A stretch of DNA of 64,000 nt, taken from positions 496,001 to 560,000 of the forward strand of contig AP024889.1 of NCBI GenBank assembly GCA_024347015.1, given 5' to 3'. Position numbers and translations under genes: made by a program. Shown here in pieces: positions 8,933 to 20,171 of the stretch. The notes under the pieces were generated by a model. The model searched no databases and had not been told where the DNA came from. It saw nothing but the letters and a program-made list of their open reading frames with translations. Position 1 is the first letter of the stretch. Each line of letters opens with the position of its first letter. The DNA is from Vibrio pectenicida (GTDB taxonomy: Bacteria; Pseudomonadota; Gammaproteobacteria; Enterobacterales; Vibrionaceae).

Positions 8933-9399
8933 TGACTGCGTTAGCAACAGTCGCTTCAGTTAAGCCAAACTCCGGTGGTTATACTGTAGATTTAAGCTGC
9001 GATCAGCAAACGAGCTGCTCTAATTGCTCATCACAAAAAGGATGTGGAACAGGGATAGTGTCTAAGGCTATAGGCAGTAAATCATTATATTGGCAACTTG
9101 ATACAATCCAGTACGTTAAAAAGGGGCAGATTGTAGAAATTGGTTTGCCAGAGAGAGATGTTTTGCAATCTGCGACCCTAGTTTATCTAGTGCCTTTATT
9201 TGCTATGATGCTTGGCGCATTGGGTGGCCAGTGGTTACTGAGCCCTATTTTCGGCCCTGGGGAGGGGGTTGTCATATTGACTTCGGCTCTTTCTACTCTA
9301 GTTGGAATATATTGCGCTAAACGGTTGGTTATTAAACTTGAATTCCGTTCATCACGAGGTGTCAAATTGCTTCGTGTGCTAGGTGAGCCAATTAGCTAG
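8932..9399 (+). CDS. rseC: SoxR-reducing system / sigma-E regulatory protein RseC
   Basis: Integral membrane protein of the RseC/MucC family, implicated in SoxR reduction and weakly in sigma-E control. An N-terminal cysteine cluster (CDQQTSCSNCSSQKGCG) is followed by two membrane helices (around LVYLVPLFAMMLGALGG and VVILTSALSTLVGIYCA). The start is ATG 8932, whose A is the last base of the rseB TGA; an in-frame GTG sits one codon earlier. About 155 aa. Confidence 0.9.
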   Translation: MTALATVASVKPNSGGYTVDLSCDQQTSCSNCSSQKGCGTGIVSKAIGSKSLYWQLDTIQYVKKGQIVEIGLPERDVLQSATLVYLVPLFAMMLGALGGQWLLSPIFGPGEGVVILTSALSTLVGIYCAKRLVIKLEFRSSRGVKLLRVLGEPIS

Positions 9400-9504
9400 T
9401 GCGTATTGTCTAGAAATTGGTTAGAATCTGCCAACTTTATTGAAGCGCTGCTGTAATGTGGCCTTTTTATGTCCCTATATTTAAGAGTTTAGTCACACCA
9501 AATC

Positions 9505-11298
9505 ATGAAGCACATTCGTAACTTTTCGATAATCGCCCACATCGACCATGGTAAGTCGACCCTATCCGACCGTTTGATCCAAGACTGTGGAGGATTGAGT
9601 GTCCGTGAAATGGCATCTCAAGTACTTGACTCAATGGATTTAGAGCGCGAACGTGGTATTACTATTAAATCCCAGAGTGTGACCCTAAATTACACAGCTA
9701 AAGATGGTGAGACTTATCAACTCAACTTTATCGATACACCGGGACATGTAGATTTTGCCTACGAGGTCTCTCGCTCACTTGCTGCTTGTGAAGGTGCATT
9801 ATTGGTTGTTGATGCAGGGCAAGGCGTTGAAGCTCAGACCTTAGCTAACTGCTACACAGCGATTGAAATGGACCTTGAAGTGGTTCCTATTTTGAACAAA
9901 ATTGATTTGCCAGCAGCAGACCCTGAGCGTGTTGCTGAGGAGATTGAAGAAATTGTCGGCATCGATGCGATGGAAGCAACCCGATGTTCTGCAAAGACTG
10001 GACTGGGTATCGAAGATGTACTTGAAAATATTGTCTCTGCAATTCCAGCGCCTGAAGGTGATGAGGATGCGCCATTACAAGCATTGATCATTGACTCTTG
10101 GTTTGATAACTATTTAGGTGTTGTTTCCTTAGTTCGCATTAAAAATGGTTCGCTGAAGAAGAACGATAAAATTAAGGTGATGAGCACAGGGCAGGTGTGG
10201 GGGGTAGATCGTTTAGGCATCTTTACACCAAAGCAAGAGGATACAACACAGCTTAATACTGGTGAAGTTGGTTGGGTAGTGTGTGGTATCAAAGATATTC
10301 TTGGTGCTCCTGTTGGAGATACGCTGACGCTTGCTAAGCATGGTTGTGAAGAGGCTTTACCAGGTTTTAAAAAAGTTAAACCACAGGTTTACGCGGGTCT
10401 TTTCCCTGTATCCTCAGATGATTACGAAAACTTTCGTGATGCTTTGGGTAAACTAAGCCTCAATGATGCTTCTTTATTTTATGAACCTGAAAGTTCAGCA
10501 GCTCTGGGTTTTGGTTTTCGCTGTGGCTTCCTTGGAATGCTGCATATGGAAATCATCCAAGAGCGACTTGAACGTGAATATGATTTAGACCTAATTACCA
10601 CAGCCCCAACGGTAGTTTATGAAGTTGAACAAACAGATGGTGAGCTACTGCACGTAGATAGCCCGGCAAAACTTCCAGCGATCAACGATATTGAAGAAAT
10701 TCGTGAACCTATTGCGCGTTGTAATATTCTTGTGCCTTCAGATTACTTGGGTAATGTAATTACTTTGTGTGTAGAGAAACGTGGAACTCAGGTAGATATG
10801 GTTTACCACGGAAATCAGGTTGCTGTAACGTATGATATTCCAATGGCTGAAGTTGTGCTTGATTTCTTTGACCGCTTGAAATCGACATCTCGTGGTTATG
10901 CTTCATTGGACTACAACTTTCAGCGTTTTGAAGCATCAGATATGGTTCGTGTCGATGTATTGCTTAATGGCGACAAAGTTGATGCTCTCGCTTTAATTAC
11001 GCACAAAGATCATTCGCAAACTCGTGGTCGTCAGTTGGTGGAGAAAATGAAAGAATTTATTCCTCGCCAGATGTTTGATATCGCTATTCAAGCAGCGATT
11101 GGTAATCATATTATTGCACGCTCTACAGTTAAACAATTGCGCAAAAACGTGATTGCAAAATGTTACGGCGGTGATGTGAGTCGTAAGAAAAAACTATTGA
11201 AGAAGCAGAAAGAAGGTAAAAAGCGTATGAAGCAGATCGGAAATGTGGAACTGCCTCAAGAAGCCTTCCTTGCTATTCTGCATGTTGGTAAAGATTAG
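9505..11298 (+). CDS. lepA: Elongation factor 4 (LepA)
   Basis: Ribosome-associated translational GTPase that back-translocates or assists ribosome assembly and initiation. The G motifs are visible: AHIDHGKST (G1), DTPGHVDF (G3), NKIDLP (G4), SAKTG (G5). The LepA-specific C-terminal domain ends in basic [19 protein letters not shown]. Length is 597 aa, normal. It precedes lepB, as in most gammaproteobacteria. Its 5' gap of 105 bases to rseC may hold an extra promoter that I could not identify. Confidence 0.97.
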   Translation: MKHIRNFSIIAHIDHGKSTLSDRLIQDCGGLSVREMASQVLDSMDLERERGITIKSQSVTLNYTAKDGETYQLNFIDTPGHVDFAYEVSRSLAACEGALLVVDAGQGVEAQTLANCYTAIEMDLEVVPILNKIDLPAADPERVAEEIEEIVGIDAMEATRCSAKTGLGIEDVLENIVSAIPAPEGDEDAPLQALIIDSWFDNYLGVVSLVRIKNGSLKKNDKIKVMSTGQVWGVDRLGIFTPKQEDTTQLNTGEVGWVVCGIKDILGAPVGDTLTLAKHGCEEALPGFKKVKPQVYAGLFPVSSDDYENFRDALGKLSLNDASLFYEPESSAALGFGFRCGFLGMLHMEIIQERLEREYDLDLITTAPTVVYEVEQTDGELLHVDSPAKLPAINDIEEIREPIARCNILVPSDYLGNVITLCVEKRGTQVDMVYHGNQVAVTYDIPMAEVVLDFFDRLKSTSRGYASLDYNFQRFEASDMVRVDVLLNGDKVDALALITHKDHSQTRGRQLVEKMKEFIPRQMFDIAIQAAIGNHIIARSTVKQLRKNVIAKCYGGDVSRKKKLLKKQKEGKKRMKQIGNVELPQEAFLAILHVGKD

Positions 11299-11329
11299 GT
11301 TTTAGTTTCTGATAAACTAACCTATTGCT

Positions 11330-11357
11330 AAGTGAAAGAGTTACGGCTCTTTCACTT
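11330..11357 (+). terminator. Hairpin between lepA and lepB
   Basis: Perfect 11-bp stem AAGTGAAAGAG/CTCTTTCACTT with a TTACGG loop. The T-tract after it is broken (TCGTGTTT). A second imperfect stem lies just before it at about 11297-11325. It could be an attenuator or an RNase processing site rather than a full terminator, because lepB, rnc and era follow in the same direction. Confidence 0.5.
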
Positions 11358-11383
11358 TCGTGTTTATGAGATAAGGGAAGTCA

Positions 11384-12280
11384 ATGGCGAATACATTTTC
11401 ATTAATCCTAGTTATTGTCACTTTAGTAACCGGTATTGTTTGGGTGCTGGAGAAGTTGCTGTTTGCTAAAAAACGCTATGCACAGCTTGCGACTATTGAA
11501 GAACAAACTCAAGAACTTGATGCAGCAGTGACTGAAAAGGTGGTTAAACAGCCATGGTGGATCGAAAACTGTGTATCTATTTTTCCTGTTATCGCGGTAG
11601 TTCTTGTACTGCGCTCATTTATATATGAGCCATTTCAGATCCCTTCTGGTTCTATGAAGCCGACGTTGTTGGTTGGAGACTTTATCTTGGTTGAAAAATA
11701 CGCTTATGGTTTAAAAGACCCTGTATGGCGCAATCAATTAGTTGAAGTTGGAAAACCTGAACGTGGTGATGTGATGGTATTTAAATATCCGCCGCAACCA
11801 AGCATTGATTATATTAAACGTGTTGTGGGCCTACCTGGCGATCTTATTCGTTACAGTGGTGATAAACAGATATGTATTCAAAAGGCAGACACGTCAGTGT
11901 GCGAGCCTGTTAAATTGTTTAACGTCGAAGAAAGTGACTTTATTGACCGAGGTGTTCAGCAGATTCAAATGACGGAACAATTAGGAAGTATGGCACACAA
12001 TATTTTGGTCAATCCGCTAGCTCGTAATCCTGTTGAGCAGTATTACCCACGTAGTGGCACTACAGAGTGGGTGGTACCACAAGGGCAGTATTTTGTGATG
12101 GGTGATAACAGGGACAATAGTGCTGACAGTCGTTTTTGGGGCTTTGTCCCTGAAGCAAATTTGGTAGGAAAGGCCGTTGCTATATGGATAAGCTTTGAGT
12201 TTGAGCGCGATACCGATAGTATTTTGCCCTCATGGATCCCGACTGGTGTGCGTTTTAACCGCATCGGTGGTATTAACTAA
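11384..12280 (+). CDS. lepB: Signal peptidase I (LepB)
   Basis: Membrane serine protease that removes signal peptides from exported proteins. Two N-terminal membrane segments (residues about 3-22 and 62-80) are followed by the catalytic Ser motif QIPSGSMKPTL and the catalytic Lys motif with YIKRVVGLPGD. Box E appears as VMGDNRDNSADSRFWG. Length is 298 aa. It sits between lepA and rnc, 15 bases from rnc. Confidence 0.96.
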   Translation: MANTFSLILVIVTLVTGIVWVLEKLLFAKKRYAQLATIEEQTQELDAAVTEKVVKQPWWIENCVSIFPVIAVVLVLRSFIYEPFQIPSGSMKPTLLVGDFILVEKYAYGLKDPVWRNQLVEVGKPERGDVMVFKYPPQPSIDYIKRVVGLPGDLIRYSGDKQICIQKADTSVCEPVKLFNVEESDFIDRGVQQIQMTEQLGSMAHNILVNPLARNPVEQYYPRSGTTEWVVPQGQYFVMGDNRDNSADSRFWGFVPEANLVGKAVAIWISFEFERDTDSILPSWIPTGVRFNRIGGIN

Positions 12281-12295
12281 ATTTATCGAGAGAGC

Positions 12296-12973
12296 ATGAA
12301 TTCTCCCATATCTAAATTAGAGAAAAAGCTTGGTTATCATTTTAATGATGCTGAGTTTATCCATTTAGCACTGACTCATCGCAGTGCGCATGGAAAACAT
12401 AACGAGCGTCTAGAGTTTCTGGGCGATTCAATTTTAAGTTTTGTTATTGCTGATGATCTTTATCACCGTTTCCCTGACATTAATGAAGGGGATATGAGTC
12501 GCATGAGAGCAACATTAGTTCGTGGGAATACTCTGGCGGAATTAGGCAGAGAGTTTGAACTTGGAGATTACTTAAAATTAGGCCCTGGAGAGTTAAAAAG
12601 TGGTGGTTTTCGCCGCGATTCGATACTCGCTGATGTCGTTGAAGCCATTATTGGAGCCATTTATCTCGATAGTGATATTGAAGTGGCCCGTAGAATTATT
12701 CTTAGTTGGTATCTCCAGCGTCTTGAGGCTATTCAACCTGGTATCTCTCAAAAAGATCCTAAAACTCGTTTGCAGGAATTCTTGCAAGGGCGAAGAAAAC
12801 CGCTACCTGTTTATACAGTGACTAATATTAAAGGTGAAGCACATAATCAGCAGTTTACTGTATCGTGTGAAGTAGCAGGCATAGGGACGTCTGTTGTTGG
12901 TAAAGGTACCAGTCGCCGCAAGGCAGAACAAGCGGCTGCTGAAATAGCACTAGAGCAACTTAGCAATGACTGA
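12296..12973 (+). CDS. rnc: Ribonuclease III
   Basis: Double-strand-specific endoribonuclease that processes rRNA precursors and many mRNAs. The catalytic signature ERLEFLGDS is at about residues 38-46, a second acidic pair lies in [13 protein letters not shown], and a double-stranded RNA-binding domain occupies the last 70 residues ([11 protein letters not shown] ... [18 protein letters not shown]). Length is 225 aa. Its stop overlaps era by 8 bases. Confidence 0.97.
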   Translation: MNSPISKLEKKLGYHFNDAEFIHLALTHRSAHGKHNERLEFLGDSILSFVIADDLYHRFPDINEGDMSRMRATLVRGNTLAELGREFELGDYLKLGPGELKSGGFRRDSILADVVEAIIGAIYLDSDIEVARRIILSWYLQRLEAIQPGISQKDPKTRLQEFLQGRRKPLPVYTVTNIKGEAHNQQFTVSCEVAGIGTSVVGKGTSRRKAEQAAAEIALEQLSND

Positions 12974-13940
12974 TTCATCAGACAAAAATGATTTTGATAT
13001 CGATACATTTTTTTCATCGAGTGGCGAAAAAAGCGCACCAGACAACCAATATTGTGGTTTCATTGCAATAGTTGGTCGCCCTAATGTGGGTAAGTCCACT
13101 CTTTTGAACCGAATTCTCGGACAAAAAATTTCGATAACTTCTCGCAAGCCGCAAACGACACGTCATCGGATTATGGGTGTTGATACCCAAGGTGATTATC
13201 AAGCGATTTATGTTGATACACCAGGCTTGCATATCGAGGAAAAGCGTGCAATTAACCGCCTTATGAACCGAGCTGCTAACTCATCACTTAGCGATGTTAA
13301 TTTAGTGTTTTTTCTCGTCGATGGGACTCATTGGACAAAAGATGATGAGATGGTTTTGACTAAGTTACAAAAGTCGAATTTCCCGGTTGTATTGTGTATT
13401 AATAAAGTCGATAACGTCCAAGACCGAAATGATGTAATGCTCCATATGATGGAAGTATCAAAAAGGATGGACTTTGTTGATGTAGTCCCTATTTCTGCTA
13501 AACAAGGTAAGAATATTGATGTGTTACGCAATCATGTTCGTGAGCATTTACCTAAAGCCACTCATCATTTTCCAGAAGAATATGTGACGGATCGTTCGCA
13601 GAGATTTATGGCGTCTGAGATTGTTCGAGAGAAGCTAATGAGGTTTACTGGTGAAGAGTTACCTTACTCAGTCACTGTTGAGGTTGAGCGTTTTGATTAT
13701 AATCTAGCAACCGATGGTTTCCATATTAATGCTCTTATCCTAGTTGAGCGCCATGGCCAGAAAAAGATGGTGATCGGCAAAGGCGGTGAAAAAATTAAGA
13801 CAATAGGGCGTGAAGCTCGCCTAGATATGGAAGAGCTGTTTGGTCGTAAGGTGTATTTGGAAACTTGGGTTAAGGTTAAATCAGGCTGGGCTGATGATGA
13901 ACGTGCTCTGCGCTCTTTGGGGTATATTGACGACCTTTGA
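12966..13940 (+). CDS. era: GTPase Era
   Basis: Essential GTPase that binds the 3' end of 16S rRNA during 30S assembly. It has the Walker A motif [15 protein letters not shown] (G3), NKVD (G4), SAKQG (G5), and a C-terminal KH domain with [13 protein letters not shown]. Length is 324 aa with an extended acidic N terminus (about 20 residues) relative to E. coli. It overlaps rnc, so the two are coupled. Confidence 0.96.
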   Translation: MTDSSDKNDFDIDTFFSSSGEKSAPDNQYCGFIAIVGRPNVGKSTLLNRILGQKISITSRKPQTTRHRIMGVDTQGDYQAIYVDTPGLHIEEKRAINRLMNRAANSSLSDVNLVFFLVDGTHWTKDDEMVLTKLQKSNFPVVLCINKVDNVQDRNDVMLHMMEVSKRMDFVDVVPISAKQGKNIDVLRNHVREHLPKATHHFPEEYVTDRSQRFMASEIVREKLMRFTGEELPYSVTVEVERFDYNLATDGFHINALILVERHGQKKMVIGKGGEKIKTIGREARLDMEELFGRKVYLETWVKVKSGWADDERALRSLGYIDDL

Positions 13941-14014
13941 CCTTAGTAGAGTTTTATTGTTCTCGCACAACACCATAAGGGGCTGTGGCTCCTTATCTTT
14001 TTTGGGCACTAAAT

Positions 14015-14743
14015 ATGGTTGCAGAAGGCTTACAGCGCTGTTTTGTGCTTCATAGACGTCCTTATAGTGAGTCAAGTCTGATTCTCGATGTGTTTAGTGA
14101 GGAATACGGGCGATTAGCTCTGATGTCAAAAGGAGCAAGAAGTAAGCGATCTCATCTTAAAGGCGCTTTGCAGCCTTTCACTCCTTTACTGCTAAAGTGG
14201 TACGGCAAAGGTTCAATGAAGACACTTCGTCAAGCTGAGCCGATTAGTCTTGGGTTACCTCTCTCTGGGCTCACTCTATATTCAGCAATGTATGTTAATG
14301 AATTGCTTGCTAGAGTTTTGATGGCTGAAGTACCCATGCCAGCTCTGTTTCATGATTACCTTAATACCCTCACTGAACTTGCTCAATGTGATAACCCTGA
14401 ACCTGCTTTGAGGCGTTTTGAATTAGCATTGCTGTCTGCAATGGGATATGGAGTCGATTTTTTGCATTGTGCTGGAACTGGTAAGCTTATTGAAGCTGAA
14501 ATGACATATCGTTACCGAGAACAAAAAGGTTTTATAGCTTCAGTTCGAAAAGACAATCTCACCTTTTTAGGTAATGAGTTAATTGCTATCAGCGAGCGTA
14601 GGTTTATTACAAAAGAGCAACTAAACGCGGCAAAACGCTTTACACGAGTGGCATTAAAGCCGTATCTTGGGGGCAAGCCATTAAAAAGTAGGGAGTTATT
14701 TATGAAAATCTTAACTCCTCAATCACGGAGTATTGGAAAATGA
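14015..14743 (+). CDS. recO: DNA repair protein RecO
   Basis: RecF-pathway mediator that helps RecA load on SSB-coated DNA. The N-terminal OB fold includes [27 protein letters not shown]. The strongly conserved blocks [23 protein letters not shown] and [22 protein letters not shown] ([19 protein letters not shown]) are present. I chose ATG 14015 by alignment to E. coli RecO; an upstream GTG at 13985 would add ten residues. Length is 242 aa. Its stop overlaps the pdxJ start (ATGA). Confidence 0.94.
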   Translation: MVAEGLQRCFVLHRRPYSESSLILDVFSEEYGRLALMSKGARSKRSHLKGALQPFTPLLLKWYGKGSMKTLRQAEPISLGLPLSGLTLYSAMYVNELLARVLMAEVPMPALFHDYLNTLTELAQCDNPEPALRRFELALLSAMGYGVDFLHCAGTGKLIEAEMTYRYREQKGFIASVRKDNLTFLGNELIAISERRFITKEQLNAAKRFTRVALKPYLGGKPLKSRELFMKILTPQSRSIGK

Positions 14744-15471
14744 GTTCTATTTATCTGGGTGTTAATATCGATCATATTGCGACGCTGCGTAACGCTCGTG
14801 GTACTAAGTATCCGGATCCTATTCATGCTGCTGAAGTTGCTGAACGTGCAGGAGCCGACGGTATTACTATCCACCTTAGAGAAGATCGTCGTCATATCAA
14901 AGATCGTGATGTGCGTATTTTACGTGAAACGATCCAGACTCGTATGAATCTTGAAATGGCAGTGACTGAAGAAATGGTTGATATTGCACTCAAAACTCAG
15001 CCAGAATATGTTTGCTTAGTGCCTGAAAAACGTGAAGAACTTACGACTGAAGGTGGGCTAGATGTCGCGGGCCATCTCGAGAAAATAAAACATACTACAA
15101 AAGCCTTGAGTGAGGCTGGGATCAAGGTATCTTTGTTCATTGATGCAGATAGAGAACAAATTGATGCAGCTAAGGCTTGTGGTGCGCCATACATAGAACT
15201 TCATACGGGGCATTACGCTGATGCCGAGAATGATGATGACCAGCAAGATGAACTGAAAAAAATTGCAGCTGGCGCAAGTTATGCTGCTGATTTGGGGATG
15301 ATCGTTAATGCAGGGCATGGTTTGACATATCATAACGTTGCTCCGATTGCTGCGATCCCAGAAATCCATGAACTTAATATTGGACACTCCATTATAGGTC
15401 GAGCTGCTTTTGATGGTCTTCACAAAGCGGTTGCTGATATGAAAGTTCTTATGGTTGAAGCGCGTAAGTAG
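14740..15471 (+). CDS. pdxJ: Pyridoxine 5'-phosphate synthase PdxJ
   Basis: Condenses 1-deoxyxylulose 5-phosphate with 3-amino-2-oxopropyl phosphate to make pyridoxine phosphate, the last step of the DXP-dependent vitamin B6 route. The TIM-barrel motifs [15 protein letters not shown] near the N terminus, [12 protein letters not shown], and [12 protein letters not shown] are present. Length is 243 aa. It is part of the recO-pdxJ-acpS block. Confidence 0.97.
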   Translation: MSSIYLGVNIDHIATLRNARGTKYPDPIHAAEVAERAGADGITIHLREDRRHIKDRDVRILRETIQTRMNLEMAVTEEMVDIALKTQPEYVCLVPEKREELTTEGGLDVAGHLEKIKHTTKALSEAGIKVSLFIDADREQIDAAKACGAPYIELHTGHYADAENDDDQQDELKKIAAGASYAADLGMIVNAGHGLTYHNVAPIAAIPEIHELNIGHSIIGRAAFDGLHKAVADMKVLMVEARK

Positions 15472-15476
15472 TTACG

Positions 15477-15860
15477 ATGGCAATTGTAGGTTTAGGGACA
15501 GATATCGCAGAAATAGAGCGAGTTGAAAAAGCACTTGTTCGATCTGGTGATAGTTTTGCGCAACGAATTCTAACAGAGCAAGAATTGGAGCGATTTCATT
15601 CTATGAAACAGCAGGCTCGATTTCTGGCTAAGCGCTTTGCTGCTAAAGAAGCAGCTTCAAAAGCTCTGGGTACAGGTATAGCTCAAGGAGTGACATTCCA
15701 CGACTTTAGTATTACTAATGATCAATACGGCGCGCCATATTTGTCGTTGTCTGGCAAAGCATCTGAAATTGCTAAAATGAAACAGGTTGAGCATATCCAC
15801 CTATCTATTTCAGATGAGCGTCATTATACCGTTGCAACTGTTATCTATGAGTCTAAATAA
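15477..15860 (+). CDS. acpS: Holo-[acyl-carrier-protein] synthase AcpS
   Basis: Transfers phosphopantetheine from CoA to acyl carrier protein. It has the family motifs [12 protein letters not shown] (metal-binding Asp) and [15 protein letters not shown] (metal-binding Glu). Length is 127 aa. It starts 5 bases after pdxJ and is the last gene of the sigma-E/lep/era run. Its 3' end overlaps the convergent barA gene by 16 bases. Confidence 0.96.
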   Translation: MAIVGLGTDIAEIERVEKALVRSGDSFAQRILTEQELERFHSMKQQARFLAKRFAAKEAASKALGTGIAQGVTFHDFSITNDQYGAPYLSLSGKASEIAKMKQVEHIHLSISDERHYTVATVIYESK

Positions 15861-18616
15861 GGTGTTGAGTTCTCGATAACCTTTTCCATTTCATCTTGTA
15901 GCTCAAATAATTCTGGCTCTAGTTCCAAAATACTGGAACCGGAATTAAGAGCCTTCTCTATAGTTGAACAGACTTTTTTAAGTCGAGGTACGCCACAATA
16001 AGCACTGCTACCATGTAGCTTGTGGATATAATGAAGTAACTTTTCTCTGTCATAATCTTTTCGTTCCATGGCTGTTTCAACCACCACACTCACCTCTGGG
16101 ATATAGTCAATCAGCATTTGTAACATATCTCGTGCAAGATCAGTTTTATTTGCCGATTGTTTTAACGCTACTTGCCAATCAATAATAAGGCTGTTGTTTT
16201 CCGTTGAATGTAATAAAGAGGGTACTTGCATATCTGGATCAGGCCGCTCTTTATTAAGACTGTTGGTATCTGGATTCCAGTGTGTTAATACTTGCTGAAG
16301 CACATGCTCTTCAATGGGCTTGGTTAAGTAATCGTCCATACCTGCACCAAGCAACCTGTCTCGCTCTCCGCTCATTGCATGTGCTGTGACAGCAATAACA
16401 GGAGTTTTTGCATTGTATTGTGTACTTTTGATTTTGTGGCATGCCGTCACCCCATCCATATGAGGCATCTGAATATCCATGAAGATAATATCAAATCGCC
16501 GTTCTTCGGCTTGGCTAACAGCATTTAAGCCATTGGTAGAGGTGATGACTGTCTCGACTCTTTCTTGCAGTAATGCACTGATAAGTTTTAGATTGGCTGG
16601 GTTATCATCGACAGCCATAACAATGAGAGGTAGCTTTTCACTGTATATAGGTTTGAACTCGATAATGGGGAGTGTTTCTTGGTTGGTCGCTAAAATCTGT
16701 AATAGTTTCCGACGTGAAAGTGGCTTGGTAATGCAATGAACATCATGGGTCTGGATTAGATGGTCTGATAATGCTAGAGCTGTACTGGGTATACCTACCA
16801 CTAGGTGAGATGTGCATTGCTTAGCGTATTTCACCCATTGCTCTACTTGCTCTAGCTGATTGGGTTTGTTTGGTGCTAAATTAAGTATAATGTAGTCATA
16901 GTGGCTTGAGTCATCTGGGAGCGATGCTCGGTAGGTGACGATCAAGCCTTCTTGAACAAGAACCTGCTGAATTACTGAAGCTGCCTGCATATTAGACTCT
17001 ATCAGAAGCAATGTTCGTTGTTTCAGCGATTGAGTTTCTACTAGTTCATTGACTGGCATTTCTGTTGAATGAAGTTTGAGGGTAAACCAAAAGGTTGATC
17101 CTTGGTGGAGTCTACTCGTTAGACTAATCTCTCCTCCCATCTGACCAACAAGTTTTTGTGTGATGACCAAGCCTAATCCGGTACCGCCATAACGACGAGA
17201 GATACTCGCATCCGCTTGACTAAATGCTTGAAACAGTTGAGCTTGTTGCCGTTCTGAAATGCCAATTCCGGTATCACGAACCATAAACTGTAATTCGATA
17301 ATATCATCTTTTTGTGAGCGCATTTCAACACTGATATCTATGTTACCGCGTTCGGTGAATTTGATAGAATTACCAACTAAATTAGTTAGTACTTGTTGAA
17401 TTCGCAGTGGGTCGCCTACCACGCCTGTAGGGATTTTAGAATCAACTTTAAGTGTTACTTCAAGCCCTTTTTCGTGGGCACTTGTAGCTTGTAAACTGAC
17501 CACCTCTTCTAGTGTTTCTTGAAAATCAAACGGAATATTTTCTAGAGCGAGTTTACCCGCTTCAAGTTTAGAAAAATCAAGGATATCATTAATAATGCTT
17601 AATAGATTATTGGCTGATTTTTCAATGGTTTGTAGATAGTCGGTTTGATTGTTGGTCAATTTGGTTTTGAGCATTTGGCGAGTGAAACCAATCACACCAT
17701 TGAGAGGCGTTCGAAGCTCATGTGACATGTTAGCCAAAAATTCAGATTTTACTCGAGCTGCTTCTTGAGCTCTTTTTTTGGCAATATCCAATTCAACATT
17801 CTGGATCTCTAGCTGCTCCAAGGTTTCTCTAAGATCCGAAGTGGCTTGATCTATACTATGCTGCATTTCTACATGGTATTCCGATAGGGACACTGCCATA
17901 GCATTAATACCATTTTTTAATGTGTCTAATTCACCGTGCATTTTGCCTTCAATCCTAACATCTAGGTGGCCGCGGCGAATTCGATCTACCATATTTTTCA
18001 TATGCGAAATAGGTCGAGTGGCATCGTGCATTAAGCGGTGAGCAAAGATTGCTGATAATCCAAGCCCCGAAATTAGAACTAGGAAGGCCGAGAAAACCTC
18101 TTGATATTGCTGAAGTCTTAAAGAAGACAGATCAAGTTCTATGGCAATATAACCTAATGCAGAGTTACTGTTTTGACCTTTGGCTGCAGAAAGTAGTCCT
18201 GATTCTGCGACGATGGGAGCTCGTAAAATTAGAGTGTTCCCCTGTAAGTCAGACGTTACGAGCAACGGAATTGATTCATTACGAGGGAATGTCAGAGATT
18301 CAAAGTTAGGGTGAAAGTTAGATGTTACAAACAAATCATGGTTGTAATCGAAAACGGCTATACTACGAACGAATTTAGAATTCTTACGATGAGCATAGCT
18401 AATAATTCTTCGTACAGCTTCACGACTGTTGTTTTTCAATCCCTCCTCACTGGCAATTGCAAGGGGCTCAACAATACTTAACCCCGAGTTGATAACTTGT
18501 TTTTCAAGATCATGGTAGCGATTAAAAGAGAAAAATGCGCTCAATAGCAGGCCAATGATTAAGGTAGGTGCAAGTGTGAGAGTAATAACGCGGGCGCGTA
18601 AGCCATATCTAGTCAT
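15845..18616 (-). CDS. barA: Hybrid sensor kinase BarA/VarS
   Basis: Tripartite sensor kinase that phosphorylates the UvrY/VarA response regulator and so drives Csr small RNAs. Order: membrane segment at residues 10-30, periplasmic sensor to about 170, second membrane segment about 173-190, HAMP, HisKA with phospho-His299 ([10 protein letters not shown]), HATPase (DTGIGI, GGTGLGL), a degenerate receiver, a true receiver with Asp714 ([11 protein letters not shown]), and an Hpt domain with His865 (IHKLHGSS). Length is 923 aa. It is divergent from rlmD, as in E. coli. In Vibrio the protein is usually called VarS. Confidence 0.94.
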   Translation of the reverse strand: MTRYGLRARVITLTLAPTLIIGLLLSAFFSFNRYHDLEKQVINSGLSIVEPLAIASEEGLKNNSREAVRRIISYAHRKNSKFVRSIAVFDYNHDLFVTSNFHPNFESLTFPRNESIPLLVTSDLQGNTLILRAPIVAESGLLSAAKGQNSNSALGYIAIELDLSSLRLQQYQEVFSAFLVLISGLGLSAIFAHRLMHDATRPISHMKNMVDRIRRGHLDVRIEGKMHGELDTLKNGINAMAVSLSEYHVEMQHSIDQATSDLRETLEQLEIQNVELDIAKKRAQEAARVKSEFLANMSHELRTPLNGVIGFTRQMLKTKLTNNQTDYLQTIEKSANNLLSIINDILDFSKLEAGKLALENIPFDFQETLEEVVSLQATSAHEKGLEVTLKVDSKIPTGVVGDPLRIQQVLTNLVGNSIKFTERGNIDISVEMRSQKDDIIELQFMVRDTGIGISERQQAQLFQAFSQADASISRRYGGTGLGLVITQKLVGQMGGEISLTSRLHQGSTFWFTLKLHSTEMPVNELVETQSLKQRTLLLIESNMQAASVIQQVLVQEGLIVTYRASLPDDSSHYDYIILNLAPNKPNQLEQVEQWVKYAKQCTSHLVVGIPSTALALSDHLIQTHDVHCITKPLSRRKLLQILATNQETLPIIEFKPIYSEKLPLIVMAVDDNPANLKLISALLQERVETVITSTNGLNAVSQAEERRFDIIFMDIQMPHMDGVTACHKIKSTQYNAKTPVIAVTAHAMSGERDRLLGAGMDDYLTKPIEEHVLQQVLTHWNPDTNSLNKERPDPDMQVPSLLHSTENNSLIIDWQVALKQSANKTDLARDMLQMLIDYIPEVSVVVETAMERKDYDREKLLHYIHKLHGSSAYCGVPRLKKVCSTIEKALNSGSSILELEPELFELQDEMEKVIENSTPYLDS

Positions 18617-18785
18617 TATTGTCTAAACATCGTGGTATGGATGTGGGAAAATAACTTCCAAGTAAAAAGAAGCCATCGAATACTTAAGCATAATCAACTC
18701 GTTCGGCTCCGACAATCATTCAGGTACGAAAAGGTGATACTTGGATAGTAATACAGAACAATAGCACAAGGCAAAGAACAGAGTT

Positions 18786-20105
18786 ATGGCGCGTTTCTTC
18801 CAACCGAAAAAGAAAACTCAACTGAATACGAAACATCAGTTATTGACCATTGACAAGCTTGATCATTATGGAGCAGGTATTGCGTACCAAAAAGGTAAGC
18901 CTGTTTTTGTTGAGGGGGCATTACCAGGAGAGCAAATATTAGCACAGCTTACTGAGAGCAAAAGCAAGTATTCTCGTGCATCATTAATTAAAGTGCAAAG
19001 TCCGAGCAAGCAACGTATTGAACCATTTTGCCCTCATTATAATGAATGTGGTGGCTGTAATATGCAGCATCTGAGCAATCAGGATCAACAAGAATACAAG
19101 CAACAAACCTTAAGCCAGCTAATGAGTAAATTTGCAGGGAAAAGACTTGAATTGGATGCGCCAATTGTCGGCCCAAGCCAAGGTTATCGTAGACGAACTA
19201 GATTTAGCGTGATGCAGGACAGGAAAACTCGTCAACTCAAATTTGGTTTTCGTAAAAAGCACAGTAAGGACATTGTTACTCTGACGCATTGTCCGATTCT
19301 AGTTCCTGAACTGGATGTTTTGTTACCAGACTTATACCAATTGTTGCAGACATTTTCTCATCCAGAATGTATCGGTCATGTTGAATTGGTGAAAGCTGAC
19401 AATGCTTGTATTTTGGTTTTACGCCATACCAAGTCTTTATCGCCTAAAGATCAGCAAACTTTGCTTGATTTTGTTCGAAGTAAGCAAGTGACTTTGTACC
19501 TGATGCCAAATAGTGATGATATGGTGCTTGAATATGGTAAATCAGGGATCTATCAAGAGATTGGATTGACCATTCCATTTGAACCCAATAATTTCATTCA
19601 GGTAAATCGAGATGTCAATGCCCTGATGGTTGCACAAGCACTTGATTGGCTAGATTTGTCTTCCCAAGACAGTGTATTGGATTTGTTTTGCGGGTTAGGG
19701 AATTTTAGTTTGCCGATTGCAAAGCAAGTTAAATCATTGATTGGTATCGAAGGAGTTGATGAGATGGTTGATAAAGCCATTCATAACGCTGAGGTGAACC
19801 AGATTAATAATGCGACATTTTTTCAGGAAAATTTGGAACAAGATGTGTCAGGTCAGCCCTGGGCTAGTCAGAAATTTGATAAGATATTGCTTGATCCTGC
19901 CAGAGCGGGAGCCAGTGGAATTGTAGAACAAGTCTCTTCTTTGGGAGCAACAAGGGTGGTTTATGTTTCTTGTAATCCTGCTACTCTAGCGCGAGACTCT
20001 CGCAGTCTACTTAGCCAAGGTTATGAGTTAAAACGACTTGGGATGTTAGACATGTTTCCCCATACGAGTCATCTAGAATCCATGGCCTTATTTATTAAAG
20101 AATGA
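18786..20105 (+). CDS. rlmD: 23S rRNA (uracil1939-C5)-methyltransferase RlmD
   Basis: SAM-dependent methyltransferase making m5U1939 in 23S rRNA (formerly RumA). It has an N-terminal TRAM domain (residues about 15-70) and an iron-sulfur cysteine cluster [10 protein letters not shown] (about 81-90). The methyltransferase core contains [14 protein letters not shown], and the catalytic motif is [11 protein letters not shown]. Length is 439 aa. It diverges from barA and precedes relA by 66 bases. Confidence 0.96.
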   Translation: MARFFQPKKKTQLNTKHQLLTIDKLDHYGAGIAYQKGKPVFVEGALPGEQILAQLTESKSKYSRASLIKVQSPSKQRIEPFCPHYNECGGCNMQHLSNQDQQEYKQQTLSQLMSKFAGKRLELDAPIVGPSQGYRRRTRFSVMQDRKTRQLKFGFRKKHSKDIVTLTHCPILVPELDVLLPDLYQLLQTFSHPECIGHVELVKADNACILVLRHTKSLSPKDQQTLLDFVRSKQVTLYLMPNSDDMVLEYGKSGIYQEIGLTIPFEPNNFIQVNRDVNALMVAQALDWLDLSSQDSVLDLFCGLGNFSLPIAKQVKSLIGIEGVDEMVDKAIHNAEVNQINNATFFQENLEQDVSGQPWASQKFDKILLDPARAGASGIVEQVSSLGATRVVYVSCNPATLARDSRSLLSQGYELKRLGMLDMFPHTSHLESMALFIKE

Positions 20106-20171
20106 TAAGAACTTACCTCGTTGAGAGCAGTCTTACCCTACGAAAATAGAAAGTAAAACAGGACAAAGATA

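Noticed and set aside
15058..15423. 121-codon minus-strand frame inside pdxJ
   Set aside because: Antisense shadow of pdxJ, with atypical composition.
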